A stretch of DNA of 64,000 nt, from positions 2,232,001 through 2,296,000 of the forward strand of contig VSJF01000004.1 in the NCBI GenBank assembly GCA_009739215.1. The letters are read 5' to 3'. Below are positions 24,747 through 36,774 of the stretch, in pieces; position 1 is the first letter of the stretch, and each line of letters begins with the position of its first letter. The notes beneath the pieces were generated by a model that saw nothing but the letters and a program-made list of their open reading frames with translations, searched no databases and had not been told where the DNA came from. Origin of the DNA: Floccularia luteovirens. Lineage: Eukaryota; Basidiomycota; Agaricomycetes; Agaricales; Squamanitaceae. Both the position numbers and the translations under genes were made by a program.

Positions 24747-25902
24747 ATGAAATTATTTCGCCTTTTTGCTAGATCATCATCCAACCCACAATTAACAAAT
24801 GAACAACGCCAAATGTATGCCTCGGAAGCTACAGAGAACTTTCGCATTATCCCTATGATATTCTCTACACCTGCTCCACAACCATTATCCTCAGGAGATC
24901 TGGAACGAGAGGACATACACTCTTGTTTATCGGAAATTGGACAATTCGCAGAATTGGCACACGGGAAGTTGCCCGTAACATTTATGTGGAAGAACATGAA
25001 CCAGTTGATGCAACCCAATTTTCCGCTGGACGGTTATGATGCCTTAAAGGATTCCAAGTTGGTCCAACACTTCCATGGGAACGTAGCTCAGGTTCAAGGT
25101 TATGTGGCTTATCAGCCCAGTAACAAGCGACTTTACCTTGCATTTTCCGGCACCTCATCACCAAAGCAGTCCCTTATGAATGCCCGTACATTCATGACTC
25201 GTCATCCAGAGCTACAAGGAGCCAAAGTTCACGAGGGATTTTACAAGATGTATGACGGGCTGCGGTCAATTGCTTTCGATGCTGTTGCGACTGGCTTGAA
25301 AGAAAATCCAGACACGAAAGAGCTGGTGGTGACTGGGCACAGCCTCGGTGGTGTGATGTCATGTTTGTTCACTCTGGATCTACTGCTGCGCGGTGATACC
25401 CGTTTCGATTCCATAGCTCTGAAAGTTGCAATTTTTGGGTCTCCAAGAGTTGGCAATGATGAACTCGTGAAACACTTTCGTCGGCTCGTCAGCGAACGAA
25501 AAAGAAGGGAGAAAGCAATCGATTTGTATTCAGTGAAAGCTTACAATGATGGTCGGTTACATATCACCTCTTTGACTTCAACTCTAACATTGATATTATC
25601 CAGGTGCTACTATGATTCCTCCTTTCCGTTTAGGCTTCCGTCATCTGATAGAAGAAACACTCTTCTATTACCACAACCATCTCTACAAAGTCCCTCCCAA
25701 TCATTGCGAATGGTCCATATTCACAGTCAATACGGACGGCAGCGAGGATGCAAAGCAGAACCTTCATCCGAAAGGAGGTCATAATTATTACAACAACCGA
25801 GATATGGAAAAACTTTTACGACGCATGCAGTGGGTTAATCCCGAAGATGTATCATGGGCTAAGAAATATGAAGAACGTCGTTCCGAGGAAGAGATTTCAT
25901 GA
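24747..25902 (+). CDS. class 3 lipase (alpha/beta hydrolase)
   Basis: Two exons (24747-25551, 25604-25902) give 367 residues. The nucleophile elbow VVTGHSLGGVMSCLFTL is a clear GxSxG motif of fungal class 3 lipases, preceded by LYLAFSGTSSP (the oxyanion region) and KVHEGFYKMYDGL. FGSPRVGND follows. The C-terminal GGHNYYNNRD supplies a likely catalytic histidine. There is no signal peptide (MKLFRLFARSSS), so the enzyme is probably intracellular and acts on acylglycerols or phospholipids. The donor GTCGGT is weak, but the junction gives the family-like NDGATMIPPFRLGFRH, which supports it. Confidence 0.85.
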
Positions 25903-26184
25903 TAAAGGATTTGATTTCCTCCGCGTATACCCTCCTATATTCGTATTTCTAGTATGACTTTATGTCTCCTGTACCAACAGTCGCGCGTAAATAGTCAACA
26001 TCTGTATCACTTAATTCATATATTAGACTAACCTTTCTACAAGCCCACATTAATATTATATGATCTGATGTTGTAGCTGATCTTTTGTATGTGTTATTTT
26101 CCTTTGCAGAGGTTACCGGGTACTGGGGACTCCTTTGAATACCACTTGGTAGCTAGAGCTTCAAAATCAAACCTCACCAGGATA
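25903..26184. other. 3' flank of lipase
   Basis: No gene seen; the sequence leads into the transposase-like remnant. Confidence 0.4.
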
Positions 26185-26676
26185 TATTTTTGGCACTGCA
26201 AATTGGACCACACTTTCAGCTTGTTCCCAGTTTGCATCCTCTATTCTTTTGTCGCGCACCATCTTCTTTCTCTACTATCGCTTAGTCTCGCTCAAGTTTC
26301 CATTGTATCTAAAGCTCAATAATTTGACTTTTGCTTTCTCCCAATCTTCTGTTGTACTCACTTATGATGTTAGCTTCTTCAACACTTCAAGCTCTCTCTC
26401 TGCTTGGCAAGAAAGGTTTTCAATCATGGTCATCCGAAATGAGGTGACAAAATTCCCGCTACCTTTAGGGTTCCTGCTCGGCAGTATTGTCATTTGTATG
26501 TCCTTTCTTTGTCTTCCCCTTTTTTTCATGTCGTATATACAAAGTTCTACGTCATAAACCAAAGCTGTATGTAGTATTCCGCTACGATACATCATGATGA
26601 TGTTTTTAGGGTTTTTTGGAACAGATGATGTGGTTAACTTTGGCGATTTGTCGACGACGTTACGAAACTTTTCCAA
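26185..26676 (-). mobile_element. remnant A of transposase-like gene
   Basis: The minus strand from about 26440 reads ENLSCQAERELEVLKKLTS, matching ESLRCQAEQELEILKKLTP in the remnant at 28807-29478. The aligned DNA continues, with deletions, to the shared sequence TTTTTGGCACTGCAAATTGG at about 26188-26207. Several stops break the frame. It is a truncated copy of the N-terminal region of the same element. Confidence 0.5.
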
Positions 26677-27230
26677 AAATTAGAAAAGATGAATAAACAT
26701 GTTATGAAAAATGTTGCTGAGCGTCATGGCTTAACTTTTCTGTGGTCATCCAGTACCAGTCTCATGAAAATGTGTTTACAAACCAAAATAACTGATGAAA
26801 ACAGCTGCAATCATGACATCAAATACATGATGTTCCAAGTCCAACGGCAAAGGGAGAAAAAAAGGCTCGGTCAGGACATTAGTTTATCATTAAGTCGAAA
26901 ATAATGTACATCACTACGTAACTACTGTTCGTACCGTACAGTACATAGCACGGATATAATACTTCCCAAGATTCCAACAAAAACTGTTGGGATCAACTAA
27001 TGTACACAACACTTCAACCAAAACCCCAGAAAATAACCCGCCGGTAGACCGTAGCGGGCACTGCCGTGCAGAAAGGACGGCCTTGTGGGATTATGTGAAC
27101 ATGTCCGATTGTACGGTACAGCGTTAACTTTACTCAAGCACTGTTAAGCGGCGTGGGCGCCACTTCAACGGTGTAGCCTCAAATCGAAGCTATGCACTGC
27201 TATCTCTATGCTATTGCTTACTACACGATT
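26677..27230. other. intergenic between remnant A and copy 5 block
   Basis: Contains a short self-complementary GTACCGTACAGTAC-type sequence near 26930 and GTACGGTACAG near 27113, possibly element ends. A 71-codon ORF (26689-26904) has no known feature. Confidence 0.35.
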
Positions 27231-27466
27231 AATTCCAGTGCATGAGGTGGGTGTTACCAAAGCTATTCATGTAATAATAAGAGACTGCCACTAAATTAAC
27301 CCCTAAACTAAGAAATCTTCAGTACTGCCTCCAACATTTTGGCGCTGCCGTAGTCCTCGAAATTAGAATAGACTATCTTATGCTGGTGATTATGAAGCTG
27401 CAATCACTGGTCTCCATTTACTGCCTAGAAACCAATGATGGTCCAGGAATAATGCAACTTCCATAC

Positions 27467-27479
27467 TATAAAAACCGTC
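27467..27479 (+). promoter_or_regulatory. core promoter of secreted family copy 5
   Basis: TATAAAAACCGTC, the same 13-mer as in copies 1 and 2. It is followed by an upstream ATG (27488) and a GTAAGT donor (about 27526). The spliced leader would carry a 16-codon upstream ORF that ends before the main start. Confidence 0.65.
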
Positions 27480-27640
27480 CCTCTATCATGTCTGAACTTC
27501 ATTCAACTTCTTCTTCCTTACTCTTGTAAGTCCTTTCATCTTGTTAATCATGGAAAAATATATTGACTTTATCAGCAGAGATTTTTTACTTCTTTGCCCA
27601 GTGCAGATACTCCTTTTTTTAAACCAAACCATTTTGAAAC

Positions 27641-28532
27641 ATGCATTTCTTCACGACTTCGATGGCATTGATGGCCATTGTCCCAGTCCTTGTATCTGGT
27701 GTGCCCGTTGTGGATCCTCGAGATGATTCACCTTCTGCAAGTGCATCCTTGAGTACCGATTCGAGTTCTAGCGCAACTTCAATTGCAACCTCGTGTGTAA
27801 TTTCCAGTGCAATGTCCAGTGCATCCTCGAGTGCATCCTCGGACACAGCCTCGAGCGCGACTTCGAGTGCAACCCCAAGCACATCCTCAAGCACAGCTTC
27901 TAGTGCAACCTCGAACGCAATCTCGAGCACAGTTTCTAGTGCAACCTTGAGCACAACCTCGAGTGCAATTTCAGGTGCATCTTCGAGTGCAGTCCCAAGC
28001 ATAACCTCGAGTGCATCTGTGAGCGCATCTACGGATCCAACTGCGACTACATCCACACATGCACATGCACCAAGTATGTCTACATTTGCGACCCCTGACG
28101 AGTTAATAGTATATCCAAATGATATCAACTTCGTGGCCATTTATGGTGAGTATCGCATTGTTAGTCATTACATACTGCTCATAGTTCATACTCCTACCCA
28201 AGACAAATCAATAAGCCACAGGGTCAATGAGACCAATGTTGACGCCAATACCTTAGTCTTTTTGGCAAACAACACCGAGCCATGTGTACGTATTTTTACA
28301 ATTCAAAATTACTTGATGACTGACTGAACATTTGATATAGTACTGTATAACTACAGCTGTTGGTACACAAGATGGATCGGTGTTGCCCATGCCTGGCTGC
28401 TTCAGTAAAATCGGTCAAACAGGCTCCATCCTCAATTTTACCCTATCCATCTACTTGGGGGATTTCAATGATCCCCAAACTTCCGATACACTTATGGCTG
28501 AGGTTTCAGTCTCAGTTGTATCCACGTCCTAA
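27641..28532 (+). CDS. small secreted protein, family copy 5, with Ser/Thr-rich insert
   Basis: Three exons (27641-28145, 28203-28283, 28357-28532) join in frame for 253 residues. The signal peptide is MHFFTTSMALMAIVPVLVSG, followed by DPRDDSPSAS. Residues about 28-150 are a low-complexity Ser/Thr/Ala region built from short repeats (SSATSSATPSTSSSTASS), probably heavily O-glycosylated. Then come ELIVYPNDINFVAIYG, the equivalent of the copy 1 exon end, an exon with NETNVDANTLVFLANNTEP, and a last exon with VLPMPGCF ending SVSVVSTS. Copies 1 and 3 lack the insert, so this copy has a stalk-like region added by repeat expansion. Function unknown; a cell-surface or matrix role would fit but is inference. 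Confidence 0.75.
27725..28040 (+). repeat. coding minisatellite in copy 5
   Basis: Imperfect tandem units around TCGAGTGCAACC, TCGAGCACAGCC and variants, with spacing in multiples of three, encode the SSAT-type region. The antisense strand is also open for 173 codons through it, giving an ALEVALE-like repetitive frame. That is expected from the repeat and not evidence of a gene. Confidence 0.7.
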
Positions 28533-28806
28533 ATGTATTCAGGATTTTCAATTGTGCCCTTGTTACTGTGGACTATTGATCGTAGATATATATTTGGGGT
28601 GTACGCCACTATATTCAATCTACAATTAAGTTTAATTATTTCATTCTTGCCTTGCGAAAGCAACGTCGTGAATATATAAACTTGCTTGAAGGGGATGAAA
28701 GCATTTATTGTATCGTAAGTATCATTGAAAAATTAAATGATGCGGATGGTGTATAAATTATACAACCTCACCTTAATCCCACGTGCACCGCCTCCTTGGG
28801 GCTTAT

Positions 28807-29478
28807 TATTTTTGGCACTGCAAATTGGGCGACATTGTTGAAAAAGCTAATAAGTACTTTTGTACGTCAAATTGGCGCGCCAGCATCTCTGGCATCCGTC
28901 TATATGTCTCGAGACTTGTTGTTCTCAACCTCTACGCTTTTTTCTCGCGTCGTCTTCTCTCTCCTTCTCTTGGTCCTGCTCGAGTTTCCATTATATCCCA
29001 AAGCCCTATTTGACTCTGCTTTCTCCCATTCCTTTCTCCCAATCTTCCGTTGTACTCTCTCATATGGTGTGAGTTTCTTCAGTATCTCAAGCTCTTGCTC
29101 AGCTTGGCAACGAAGGCTTTCAATCAATTCTTCATCCTCGAGTTCAGAGAGTTCTTCATTGTCATTAGAATTGCCCTCGAAATCCGACCCGTCTGAATCC
29201 CAATCGGACGGAATAGTGTGATTTAGGCCACTAGTCTATTTCGTGCATTCAATTTCGGAGTCGTGATCCTCGTTTCTATTGGTATAGAGGTCTTGGATCT
29301 CACCCGGAGAGGACGCGTTCCGGAGGTTGGTACCACTCTCGGATTCGCTCACGTGAGACGTGTTGGTTTCGTAAATATGGTCTTCATTAGCAGTGTTTTT
29401 GTTTATGATTCTGATTCTGCGTCGTCCTTCTCGGGCTCGTTGAGCGGCGAGCTTCCAGCGGTTGGAGGTGCGAGGCAT
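28807..29478 (-). mobile_element. remnant B of transposase-like gene (N-terminal part)
   Basis: The minus strand starts MPRTSNRWKLAAQRAREGRR and has an acidic middle. After a stop it continues DWDSDGSDFEGNSNDNEELS and ESLRCQAEQELEILKKLTP, then KEWEKAESNRALGYNGNSS followed by RTKRRREK. This basic start, acidic middle and GYNGxSxRTKRRR ending resembles the N-terminal part of proteins encoded by mobile elements in mushroom genomes. That is recognition from memory, not a search. The catalytic part is missing, so it is a dead fragment. It shares its 3' boundary sequence with remnant A. Confidence 0.5.
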
Positions 29479-30289
29479 ACTGTACTGTAAGTACAGGAAA
29501 TGTAATTTAAAAACATGGTTACCATACCATCAAACTCATTACAACTAGCGCGCCCAATTTCGGCCACTGTCCAAAAGTAACTTAGTGCTCACTAAAAGCG
29601 GTCCGCTCCGCATACAGTAAGTTAAGTCGAAGTGGACCGAAGTGCAGATACTGAAAATTTAATCATGGCTCAAGCACTCACTTTCCTTTTGGGCATCCTA
29701 TTTTAGTACACACATGCAAAAGATCGATCGGGGTGATCTTTCTTAATTTTTGCTCCCGTGTGTATCAGGACGACCTTCAACATTCAAAATACTCGTGAGA
29801 CTCGACATGATAGGACCAGCCTGTTAAGTCGTGCAATACTATTGAAAGTTCGCTAACTTCATGTGAAGACCCACGTGTTCATGTCAATCTCTATATATAA
29901 TGCGCTCTATAGATCACGATGCTCCAGACCGTCCCCGACGCCTCGTACCAAGGTAGTTTGGCAACCTCCTTAAAACAATGATCTCCATATATACAGCTAT
30001 CACACAATATAAGTGGAAATTTCACGATTCCTCATGATTTTCATGCCAAGTTACTTACTGGGAGCCAACCTCGGGTACTACTTATACTTATAAGTCATGC
30101 CCCCCAAGATTATGGGAGACTCCCATAGATATTTCAGTTTCTAACCAACTTTGGGCTGATTCAACGGCCTATCCAAGGTATGTAATGAGTGGATCTCGCT
30201 GACTGTTTGTTTAACATATGATTTTCTATCAGCAATACATATTGCATTAGATCTTTCTTGGACTAAACTCTCTGATTCAGTTCATCAGG
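29479..30289. other. intergenic, no gene seen
   Basis: AT-rich promoter side of the NmrA-like gene. A TATATATAA stretch near 29891 and short repeats are visible, but no ORF worth calling. Confidence 0.4.
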
Positions 30290-31514
30290 ATGTCATCTAA
30301 GAAAATCATTCTTGTCATCGGGGCGACTGGTGCTCAGGGACTCGAGGTCATTCCCGCCCTACTTCAACCGAATAAGGATGGCACGCCTTCCCCATTTGCA
30401 GTCCGTGCGTTGACAAGGAACCCGGAAAATAGGCGAGCAAAGGAAATTGAGGCTATGGGGGCTGCATTGTTCCAAGGTATTATGAAATGGTTCTTATGAA
30501 GAATAAAAATTTTGATAACTTCTCTAGGCTCATTCTATGACCTTCCGACTGTCACTGAGGCTTTCAAGGGCTGCTATGGAGCTTTTATCAATACAGATAC
30601 CTACACAGTTGGTGAGGAGAAGGAGATCTGGGCTGGAATCAAGTTGTACGAGATCGCTCGTCGTACCCCAGGTATGAAACACTTTATCTGGAGTAACCTT
30701 GACTATGGAAGCAAGGTATGTTAAATTTCTAAATATAAAATTTCTTTAACCTAATACCATAAAGCTCGGTGATTACAACCCAATATACAAAGCTGAACAT
30801 CACGATGCCAAGGGAATTGTTAATGAATTCTTGAAAGGACAGCCATCTTTTCTTGGCGAGAAATTGAGCTGGACTTCTATTACGACTGGGGTCTACTTTG
30901 AGATGCTGAAATACGTACGTATGCAATTCATTCTTACTCCATAACATCTTTGCTAAGATATATGGCAGCCCTTGTGTGGCCCACTGAATGTACGTGCAGA
31001 CGGGACTGTCGTATTTGCCAGCCCAATCCAGGATGGCCATATCCCAATGATTGCTTTGGAAGACCTCGGATGGTGGACTAGATACTCTCTCGAGCACCGA
31101 GAAGAGACCTCCGGGAAAGACCTTCAAGTTTGCAGCGACTACGTCGGGTGGGACTACCTCGCCGAGACATTTACAAAAGTAACCGGCCAACCTGCAGTCC
31201 ACAAACGGCTGACACTAGACCAATGGTTCGAATGCATGACTGGCCATGACAGACCAATCGCCAATGAAAAAGAAGTAGGCGATGGTTCAACTACGATCAG
31301 GCAGAGTTTCTCTGGTTTTTGGTCCTTGTGGCGGGATGATATTATTAAACGAGACATGGAATGGGTGCATAGCGTGCATCCGGAGAGATTGACACTAGAG
31401 AAGTGGTTCAGAAAGAATAATTATAATGGAAGGATTGGTTCGACTGCTCTTAAAAATGCAGAAGATGGGAAAGGGCGCCTCCTACCCAACAAAGCAGTCA
31501 CTTCTTTGTTGTAA
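30290..31514 (+). CDS. NmrA-like NAD(P)-binding protein
   Basis: Four exons (30290-30476, 30528-30715, 30765-30914, 30969-31514) join in frame for 356 residues. The N-terminus KKIILVIGATGAQGLEVIPA is the Rossmann glycine motif (GATGxxG) of NmrA-type atypical short-chain dehydrogenases. VRALTRNP is the following strand that selects the cofactor, and FINTDTY and HFIWSNLDYGS fit the family. The usual catalytic Tyr-x-x-x-Lys is not obvious, as in NmrA itself, so it could be a redox sensor or regulator rather than an enzyme. There is no signal peptide; cytosol or nucleus is likely. Confidence 0.85.
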
Positions 31515-31629
31515 ATTTAATGACGTATTTTAGTCATGTGATCTATGTCACCAAATTGAGTCGAGTATATTAATATTCACAAACCTTGAGCTCAACAATT
31601 GACTAGAACTATCGAACAAATTTTACACA

Positions 31630-33089
31630 ATGGATCAAGATATAACAAACTGGAAGAAACCAATACCAGGAAAACGACTAGAGACAGAACGTCAATCTGC
31701 AGGCCAAGCACCTCTGTTATCTCGGATTCGTAATTTGGGTACTGGCATATCTTCCCTGGGCTCTCTATTCTCTGGTGTACAAACTTTTGCCCCGAAACTG
31801 GCTTCAGGCGGACAAAAAGATACAACAACTGCTGCTGATATTATTGGCTTTGCTGGTAATACTGACAATGTTCGGACACCTTGTGCTCAAGAGGAAAATC
31901 AGCGTAATGCTCAGAGTTACTATGATTTCAAACCTCACGAACACCCCACAAGCTCCTGGGAGTCGACTCCACTGGTGCCAAGTCAATATATGGAAGCTGA
32001 GAAACCCTCCAACCGCGATGTCCAACAAACTGAAAGACGGGATGTGGAGAGTGGCAAGAAGCGATATCATCCTGGATCTGACTCTGTTTCTGGCTACATA
32101 AGTTCTGATCCTGATACGCCGCCTCTGACTCCGGATACTTTCTTCGAGCGGAAACTCACTTCGCACGGGTTGATAAATAGTTACAATTTGGAATGTTTGA
32201 AGTCTGCTGGATATAATGTCAATACCCTAGGAGAAGATATACAAGAGTCACATGCAACACCCATGGAAGTTATGAAAGGGAAACAACCGGATCGTTCTAT
32301 AGTAAGTTTACTACTGTTTAATCTGAAGAAGTCTCAAAAATAACCCGCAATATAGAGTCCGAATAAATTGTCTGAGGACCTACCCTTGAAGGACGCAGAC
32401 CAAAGAGAGCTGAACCTAGATGATGAAAGGGATGGATGGTACGGTCTCGAATACACGCTTGAAATTAGCTCTCGAGAGCGCCACCCCTCTGATACCCAGT
32501 CGGCCTCGGCTGGAGAACATTCAAAGGCCTGTTACTTCAATATTTCCTGCGCATATATGCACTATATAATACTTATAAAGTGATATTTATTATATAGAGT
32601 CGCGAATCATGGGCCGCGCTGCACAAAGGTAGAATACACCCATTTTTCGAGGACGAGAATTATTACCAGTGGAAGAATTGGCACAAGTACCTCGACCGAC
32701 AAGATGAGCGGCGTAAACATCGTAAAGGTTTTGAGTTTTTGGAACAGTCAAAGCACCTTTCATGGTTGTACTTGAGTGAAATGAGAACTCGTGATGTTAT
32801 GTATTGGCAAAAGGTAAACACGTCTTTGGGTATCGTGATAGATGTGATTTACAATTTGCGATGTAGGAGGTTTTTGGTATTATAGGAAAGGACGTCAAAG
32901 GGCGCCTCGAGACACTGGCGGAAAACAGGCAGGTATGTTGTGACTCTATTCCAGATGTATGTTCGGGAATGACTCCAATATCTGCAGGATCCTTATAACC
33001 CACCGCAGAAACATAATCTTGGATGGTACCTGAAGCGCTCCCGTTCAGTTTGTTGTATGCGTGAGCTTACATACAAGATCAGTGATTAG
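31630..33089 (+). CDS. unrecognised protein, probably fungus-specific
   Basis: Exon 1 (31630-32301) starts MDQDITNWKKPIPGKRLE and is polar, with SDPDTPPLTPDTFFERKL. Exon 2 starts at 32356 with SPNKLSEDLPLKD. A later exon reads RESWAALHKGRIHPFFEDEN, then YYQWKNWHKYLDRQDERRKH. The last exons are 32867-32932 and 32988-33089, ending RSRSVCCMRELTYKISD. The Trp/Tyr-rich second half looks like a folded, conserved part, while the first half looks disordered. I know no function. The junction between exons 2 and 3 (near 32500-32600) is uncertain: no strong donor gives the right phase. Introns are short and elsewhere GT-AG. Confidence 0.6.
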
Positions 33090-33254
33090 AAGTTTATATG
33101 GTCTTATTACGCCTCATACTTTTCATTGTCAACTTTGTAACAATGTGTCAAACGTAATTGAACATTGTGATACATTGGTGTATGTAATTTGTCTAACAGA
33201 AAAAGTATTGGGTCAGTACAACATCAAGGTCTACACCATCTATTCTATAGTTAT

Positions 33255-34493
33255 TCATTCCTCTTTATTCTTCCCTCCGTCTCTTCCTTTCTTTCCTCCT
33301 GTTGCAATCGAATAAGTAACAGTACCAGCAAGGACCATCCCTGCACCTGCCCACATCATACGCTCGTCCACACGGGAAGCTCGCGATCCACCAAGCATGC
33401 CGAAGCCAAGGACACTGAACACCAGACTCACAGCCTTGCGCACGACCAGTACAAGGGTTACACTAAGCGCGCTTACACGTGTAGTGAGCCGATGTACGCC
33501 TGCAACACAAATGAGCTGTGTGATAGTATTGAGCAAGAGAGGGAAATATGGAACGGGGATTTGGATAGATAATTTGGAGAAAGAGGATGATGAAAGGGGA
33601 AAGGTAGTATTGGGTAAGCTCAGTGCAATTTGTGGGCCAGCATTAATTGTTGACAGCTGCGTAGAGAGGTCGTGTAGGAGGGGAATGAACATGGGAAGCG
33701 CCAAAATGTGCAAGTAGAACATTGATTCCTGCCAAGTCGCTGGCTGGGGACTAGTTTGGTCGCCTTTCGGAGTTGAAGGGGTTTCACGTTTAGATGAGGG
33801 AGGTACTGGTCGCCCATACTTTGAGTAGGTACGATCTTGCACGAGTCCTAGAAACCCAGAGAAAAGCAGAGCTAAGGAAAGGATACCAATACCGCTAGCA
33901 TAAGTGTAAGCGTTGAATTCTTGGTTCTGTGCGTTCTCTTTGGTAGAAACTTGGGCTGACAGAGTGGTCAGCGCAACGCCAAAGGTAACGAGGAGCACGG
34001 ATAGAATCTGGGTCAGTGAATACCTGAAAAGAGGCTTGGGCAATCAGCAAAATTCAATGATAGTGGATAGAAAAAACACGCGCTTTTTGCCGGATATTAG
34101 CCATCCCAAGATCATGCTAACGATCAGCCCACCACTTCGGAAGATGATATGAACCGGCATTGGTATACGATAGGCGAATGCAGCATTGTTAAGCAAGGAG
34201 ATAAAGTAGAATAGAGCAACTTGAATAAGGTAGGATGTTAGTGGTATGTGACGTGGCTTGAAGCGAGGACCTGTAGAGGTCCATGTGATATGCTTAGGGA
34301 GGCCATGCAGTGAGATTAGGATGAATTGAAAAAAGGTAATTAGTGACCCAGTGTCTGGATACTGCGAGGTTAGTTGTTCGAGGGTGATAGCGTTGCTGCA
34401 GCAACCTCCGAAGATGAGGGATAGCGTTGTGAGCCAATCGGAAAGGATGGTGAGCAGCATAGGCTGCGTGGGAGAATTGTGGTTAGATGTCAA
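33255..34493 (-). CDS. nucleotide-sugar transporter, UDP-GlcNAc type (Yea4/SLC35B family)
   Basis: Two exons (34493-34078, 34023-33255), 394 residues, with about ten hydrophobic helices. The start contains LIFGGCCSNAITLEQLTSQ, a hallmark of the Yea4/SLC35B4 branch, with LITFFQFILISLHGL after it. The middle reads PVHIIFRSGGLIVSMILGWL and YSLTQILSVLLVTFGVALTT. The C-terminal half has LTTRVSALSVTLVLVVRKAV, a segment strongly conserved in these carriers. By family it moves UDP-N-acetylglucosamine (or UDP-xylose) into the ER or Golgi for chitin and glycan synthesis. The substrate is inferred. The intron donor that keeps the frame (GTTTTT) is poor, so a residue or two at the join may be wrong. The C-terminus is Gly/Lys-rich. 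Confidence 0.8.
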
Positions 34494-34758
34494 TGGATAT
34501 AAATATAAATAATAATAACATATATAGACAAGTCTCCACAGGACGAACGCTGGCTAATTAGCGCGTCTAATGTCTCGCTGAAATCACGATCGAGACGAGT
34601 CACTGTTTGGCCGTGCTATGCGGGAACTATACAAAAGGACAGTTCTCTCATTTCCTCTCTCATTTTTCTTTTTCTTCCTACTTTACATTTCCCTTGACGG
34701 GTTATTAGTATAAATTTATATCATATCCCCTCCTCAGTCTATACCCTTTCTTTACAAC

Positions 34759-36413
34759 ATGTCCGCCCAGGACTATTCTACCCGCCGTCATCCTGCTTCT
34801 CTCCTCCCCATCGCCGCCCATCACCCTCAGCTCGTCCGGCTAATGAGCAAGCGCGTGTCGATGGATATGGATTGATTATGTTGCCCGCCAAGCAGCAAAA
34901 GTCATCCGTATTGACGGAGAATCTAATGCAGATGCAATCTCAACTCCAGTACCTACCCCGCCGCAGACATCACTCCATGTATCGTTTGCCGAGTCTGGAG
35001 AAAAGACACCTTTAATATCCCTCGCGAACTTTATTCTCCACCTTGTAAAGTGCTCCGGTGTACAAGTATCAACTCTGCTCACTACTCTTGTATATCTTGA
35101 ACGGCTGCGTACAAAGCTACCTCCTATGGCAAAGGGTATGTCAGCCACGCTCTATTTCTCGGGCATTCCCTTTGTCTTTATTTAGAACACGCTTAACCGA
35201 ACAAATTTGTCCCACAGGCATGCAATGTACTCGCCATCGCGTATTCCTCGCTACGCTGATAGTAACGACCAAGTACCTTAATGATTCTTCTCCTAAAAAT
35301 TCCCATTGGGCGAACTACGCAGTTCTGTTTGATGTAGCCGAGATCAACCTCATGGAAAAGCAGCTTCTGTACCTGCTCGATTATGACCTCCGCTTTGATG
35401 AAGCTCAGGTTTTAGCCCTTTTTGCACCATTTATAGGCCCCGCTGATGCTTCCACCCGCGCATCGGCTGTTGACAAAGTCGCAAAGGCGGGCCGAGCCCG
35501 TGCACAAGCGCAGCAAGCGACCTCACAAGGTACGAAACTACAGGCACAACCTTCTCCGACACCACCAGATGAAGAAGCGCCACAATCGTCAGCCACCGCC
35601 ACTTCAACATTGTCATCAGCTGTGCGCGTCATTGCCCGGCGTCTCTCCACTACACACCTTTCCCCTCCAGTTGGGATGTACAGCACACTCAGCACTGATT
35701 CCTCAGCCAGCTCAGCCTCTTCCTCAGATGTCGCTTCCCTTGTTGAGGATACCGGCTCATCTTCATCTTCATCATCTGGCTGGCTAAGCAATGATAATGA
35801 ATCTGATGAATCTGAGGCAGAGGCTGAGCGAAGGGTTTCTCAAGCAACCTCGACCCAAGTTAAGCGCCCATTTGCCCTCAGGCCTGTACCTGCGTTTGCG
35901 AACAAACAACATCAACATTTGCAAAATCGCCCACGTAAATCGTCTGACACGTCCTCTATCCATACCGTTACCGCGACTTCTCCACCTGCATTACGTGAGA
36001 AACGAGCAGTTTCAGTGTCGGTATCAGTATCTCTTGCAACGGCCACTGCAGGTATAACATCCAACACCCAGGGCCTCGCAGCTAGCAAAACGATGCCGAG
36101 TATTGTGAGGCAAGTACATGGACATAGTGGAGGTACTGGGTTCCTTAGCAGAATGTGGGGAGCAGCAACAAAAGTCGCTACAGGCGGAAATCAAGCCTTC
36201 GTCCCGGGGTCTCGTGCTTATTCAAGCCAACAACATCATTACCTAGGACACGAACGAGCAAATGAAAAAATAGGATCAGAAAAGAATCCAAGGATGCATA
36301 ACACCGTGGAGGTTGTGGAAGCTGATTCACATCCGGAACATCCACAAAGTACATTCCGTCGGCTTGTTTTGGTGAATGCACGCTCTGGCGTGGTTCGTGC
36401 AGGTGACATTTAA
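34759..36413 (+). CDS. Pho85-type (PCL) cyclin, one frame break
   Basis: Exon 1 (34759-35135) starts MSAQDYSTRRHPASLLPIAA and reads HHPQLVRLMSKRVSMDM. It then meets a stop and continues one base over as IDYVARQAAKVIRIDG. Removing one G near 34870 restores a normal cyclin box. The box continues with LANFILHLVKCSGVQVSTLL, TTLVYLERL, RHRVFLATLIVTTKYLNDSS and NLMEKQLLYLLDYDLRFDEA, typical of PCL1/PCL2-like cyclins that activate the Pho85 kinase in cell-cycle and morphogenesis control. The C-terminal 330 residues are Ser-rich and likely disordered. Exon 2 is 35218-36413. With the break repaired in reading, the protein would have about 523 residues. Confidence 0.8.
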
Positions 36414-36774
36414 GCGGGTTTATTTCACATCATGATTCAACCATTCAAAAAACTGTCATTGGGCGGTACAGTATTATATGATTCAAACGACCAGTGCTTC
36501 TATGATTTTACACCATCTTTCTTTTCTTTTTTACCTTCTAATCCATGTCATTTTTACTGCAGCATTTTTTTTACGCACACACAACTATCAACTGTTCTCT
36601 TTTTCATCATACACCCACAACCTTCTCTTGCTTTTTCCCCTGTTTGGTTTACTTGGATGGACCTGTGTATCTTTTTCTTTCTATCCCATGTCTCTTTGTC
36701 AACGTCACATTTCCTATCTCCCAACAACACATTCTATCATACCTTGTATATCCTTTCATTAATGCCTGTTGACG

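Larger units (their letters stand above)
27231..28532 (+). repeat. dispersed duplicate of the copy 4 block
   Basis: Intact partner of 8565-9743, in the same orientation and about 18.7 kb away. The homology starts at AATTCCAGTGCATGAG, runs through promoter and gene, and reaches the stop codon. Confidence 0.75.

Noticed and set aside
27619..28140. 173-codon antisense ORF with ALEVALE-like repeats
   Set aside because: Direct consequence of the Ser/Thr-coding minisatellite on the other strand.
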